Assembly (NCBI GenBank): GCA_964516635.1
Contig: CAZEZY010000061.1
Location: forward strand, 1-13,780
Length of the DNA stretch: 13,780 bases
DNA from: CAZEZY01 sp964516635
Lineage (GTDB): Bacteria; Pseudomonadota; Gammaproteobacteria; Burkholderiales; Burkholderiaceae_C
Direction of reading: 5' to 3'
Within the stretch, counting starts at the first letter, position 1, and each line of letters begins with the position of its first letter. The notes under the pieces were generated by a model. That model had not been told where the DNA came from. It saw only the letters and a program-made list of their open reading frames with translations, and searched no databases. Of the stretch, positions 12,915-13,780 are shown piece after piece. The translations under genes and the position numbers were made by a program.

Positions 12915-13780
12915 ATGTCCGGTTACGCCGACCCTGGCTTCGACACGCTCGCGCTGCACGCGGGCGCCGCCCCCGACCCCGCCACCGGTGCCCGCGCCGT
13001 GCCCATCCACCTGACCACGTCGTTCGTGTTCGAATCGAGTGACCATGCGGCGGCGCTGTTCAACCTGGAACGCTCGGGCCATGTGTACAGCCGCATCAGC
13101 AACCCCACCAACGCGGTGCTGGAACAGCGCGTGGCGGCGCTGGAAGGCGGCATTGGCGGCATTGCCGTGGCCAGCGGCCAGGCGGCGCTGCACCTGAGCA
13201 TCGCCACCCTCATGGGCGCGGGCTCGCACATCGTCGCCTCCACCGCGCTGTATGGCGGCAGCCAGAACCTGCTGCACTACACGATGCGGCGTTTCGGCAT
13301 TGAAACCACCTTTGTGAAACCGGGTGACATCGATGGCTGGCGCGCCGCGATTCGTCCGCACACGAAGCTGTTCTTCGGCGAGACCGTGGGCAACCCGGGG
13401 CTGGACGTGCTGGACATCCCCACCGTGGCGCAGATCGCCCACGAGGCCGGCGTGCCATTGCTGGTCGACAGCACCCTGACCACGCCCTGGCTGATGAAGC
13501 CGCTGGACCTGGGCGCCGACATCGTCTACCACTCGGCCACCAAATTCCTGAGCGGCCACGGCACGGTGGTCGGCGGCATTGTGGTGGACGGCGGCAGCTT
13601 CGACTGGGAGCGTTCGGGCAAGTTTGCCGAACTCACCGCGCCCTACGAAGGCTTCCACAACATGGTGTTCAGCGAGGAATCCACCGTGGGCGCCTTCTTG
13701 CTGCGCGCCCGCCGCGAGGGCCTGCGCGACTTTGGCGCCTGCATGAGCCCGCACACCGCCTGGCTGATTTTGCAGGGCAT
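12915..13780 (+). CDS. metY: O-acetylhomoserine sulfhydrylase, 3' end beyond window
   Basis: A PLP-dependent Cys/Met-metabolism enzyme that makes homocysteine from O-acetylhomoserine and sulfide. 288 codons are visible and the frame is still open at the edge; family members have about 430 residues, so roughly a third is missing. Features are GFDTLALHAGAAPDPATGAR at the start, VYSRISNPTNAVLEQRVAALEGG (cofactor-binding Tyr/Arg of the neighbouring subunit), ASGQAALHLSIATLM, the STALYGGSQNLLHYT segment, GETVGNPGLDVLDI, LVDSTLTTPWL with the PLP-nitrogen Asp, and the PLP lysine in SATKFLSGHG (Lys210). These favour MetY over MetB or MetC; MetZ is the main alternative. AGAGGAAG (12902-12909) lies 5 nt before the ATG. 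It diverges from the CBS gene across 82 bp. Confidence 0.92.
   Translation, partial: MSGYADPGFDTLALHAGAAPDPATGARAVPIHLTTSFVFESSDHAAALFNLERSGHVYSRISNPTNAVLEQRVAALEGGIGGIAVASGQAALHLSIATLMGAGSHIVASTALYGGSQNLLHYTMRRFGIETTFVKPGDIDGWRAAIRPHTKLFFGETVGNPGLDVLDIPTVAQIAHEAGVPLLVDSTLTTPWLMKPLDLGADIVYHSATKFLSGHGTVVGGIVVDGGSFDWERSGKFAELTAPYEGFHNMVFSEESTVGAFLLRARREGLRDFGACMSPHTAWLILQG

Noticed and set aside
12900..13754. Minus-strand open frame of 284 codons opposite metY
   Set aside because: The plus strand encodes an unmistakable PLP enzyme with its lysine and Shine-Dalgarno; the antisense frame has no domain.
1..13780. tRNA, rRNA, CRISPR, IS element or prophage
   Set aside because: No cloverleaf, repeated spacer array, transposase motif with terminal repeats, or phage protein was visible on either strand.

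Overview
The window is high-GC chromosomal DNA from a betaproteobacterium, most likely a Burkholderiales/Comamonadaceae relative. This is judged from the style of AroC, SelO, AroQ and MetY, the CBS-aroC-MFS order, and starts such as CATAAT-8 nt-ATG. No taxonomic search was possible. Apart from one short decayed copy near 4.1-4.3 kb and an AT-richer left end, it reads as ordinary housekeeping sequence. I see no tRNA, rRNA, CRISPR array, IS element or phage gene.

Left part (1-4257): an AT-richer, largely non-coding 310 bp, then a minus-strand NERD-nuclease/UvrD-type helicase (311-2146). A divergent intergenic region with a 9-bp inverted repeat follows. Next is a plus-strand run of three outer-membrane lipoprotein genes: a CsgG-family protein, a DUF4810-type protein and a DUF799-type protein (2265-4014). 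Just after them lies a decayed copy of the start of the helicase gene, in the same orientation. Two related stretches, one intact and one frameshifted, therefore flank the lipoprotein genes as imperfect direct repeats about 2.07 kb apart.

Middle part (4258-7333): a minus-strand membrane diguanylate cyclase with an intact GGEEF motif, a small uncharacterised minus-strand gene with a recognisable promoter, and selO (ydiU), a protein AMPylase, on the plus strand.

Plus-strand run (7362-10107): a split YeeE/YedE pair overlapping by ATGA, a TerB-like protein, an EamA drug/metabolite exporter and aroQ (type II 3-dehydroquinase). Three of these genes lack a Shine-Dalgarno sequence and have a -10-like hexamer 6-8 nt before the ATG, which suggests leaderless mRNAs.

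Right part (10088-13780): read leftwards on the minus strand come a CBS-domain protein, aroC (chorismate synthase) and an MFS transporter. metY (O-acetylhomoserine sulfhydrylase) diverges from the CBS gene and runs off the right edge. aroQ and aroC are two enzymes of one pathway, converging on the MFS gene between them. The most striking observation is in aroC. The reading frame is otherwise intact and well conserved, but codon 25, normally Cys (AIG-C-VIDG), is UGA. This is a nonsense mutation, a sequence error or, least likely, recoding.
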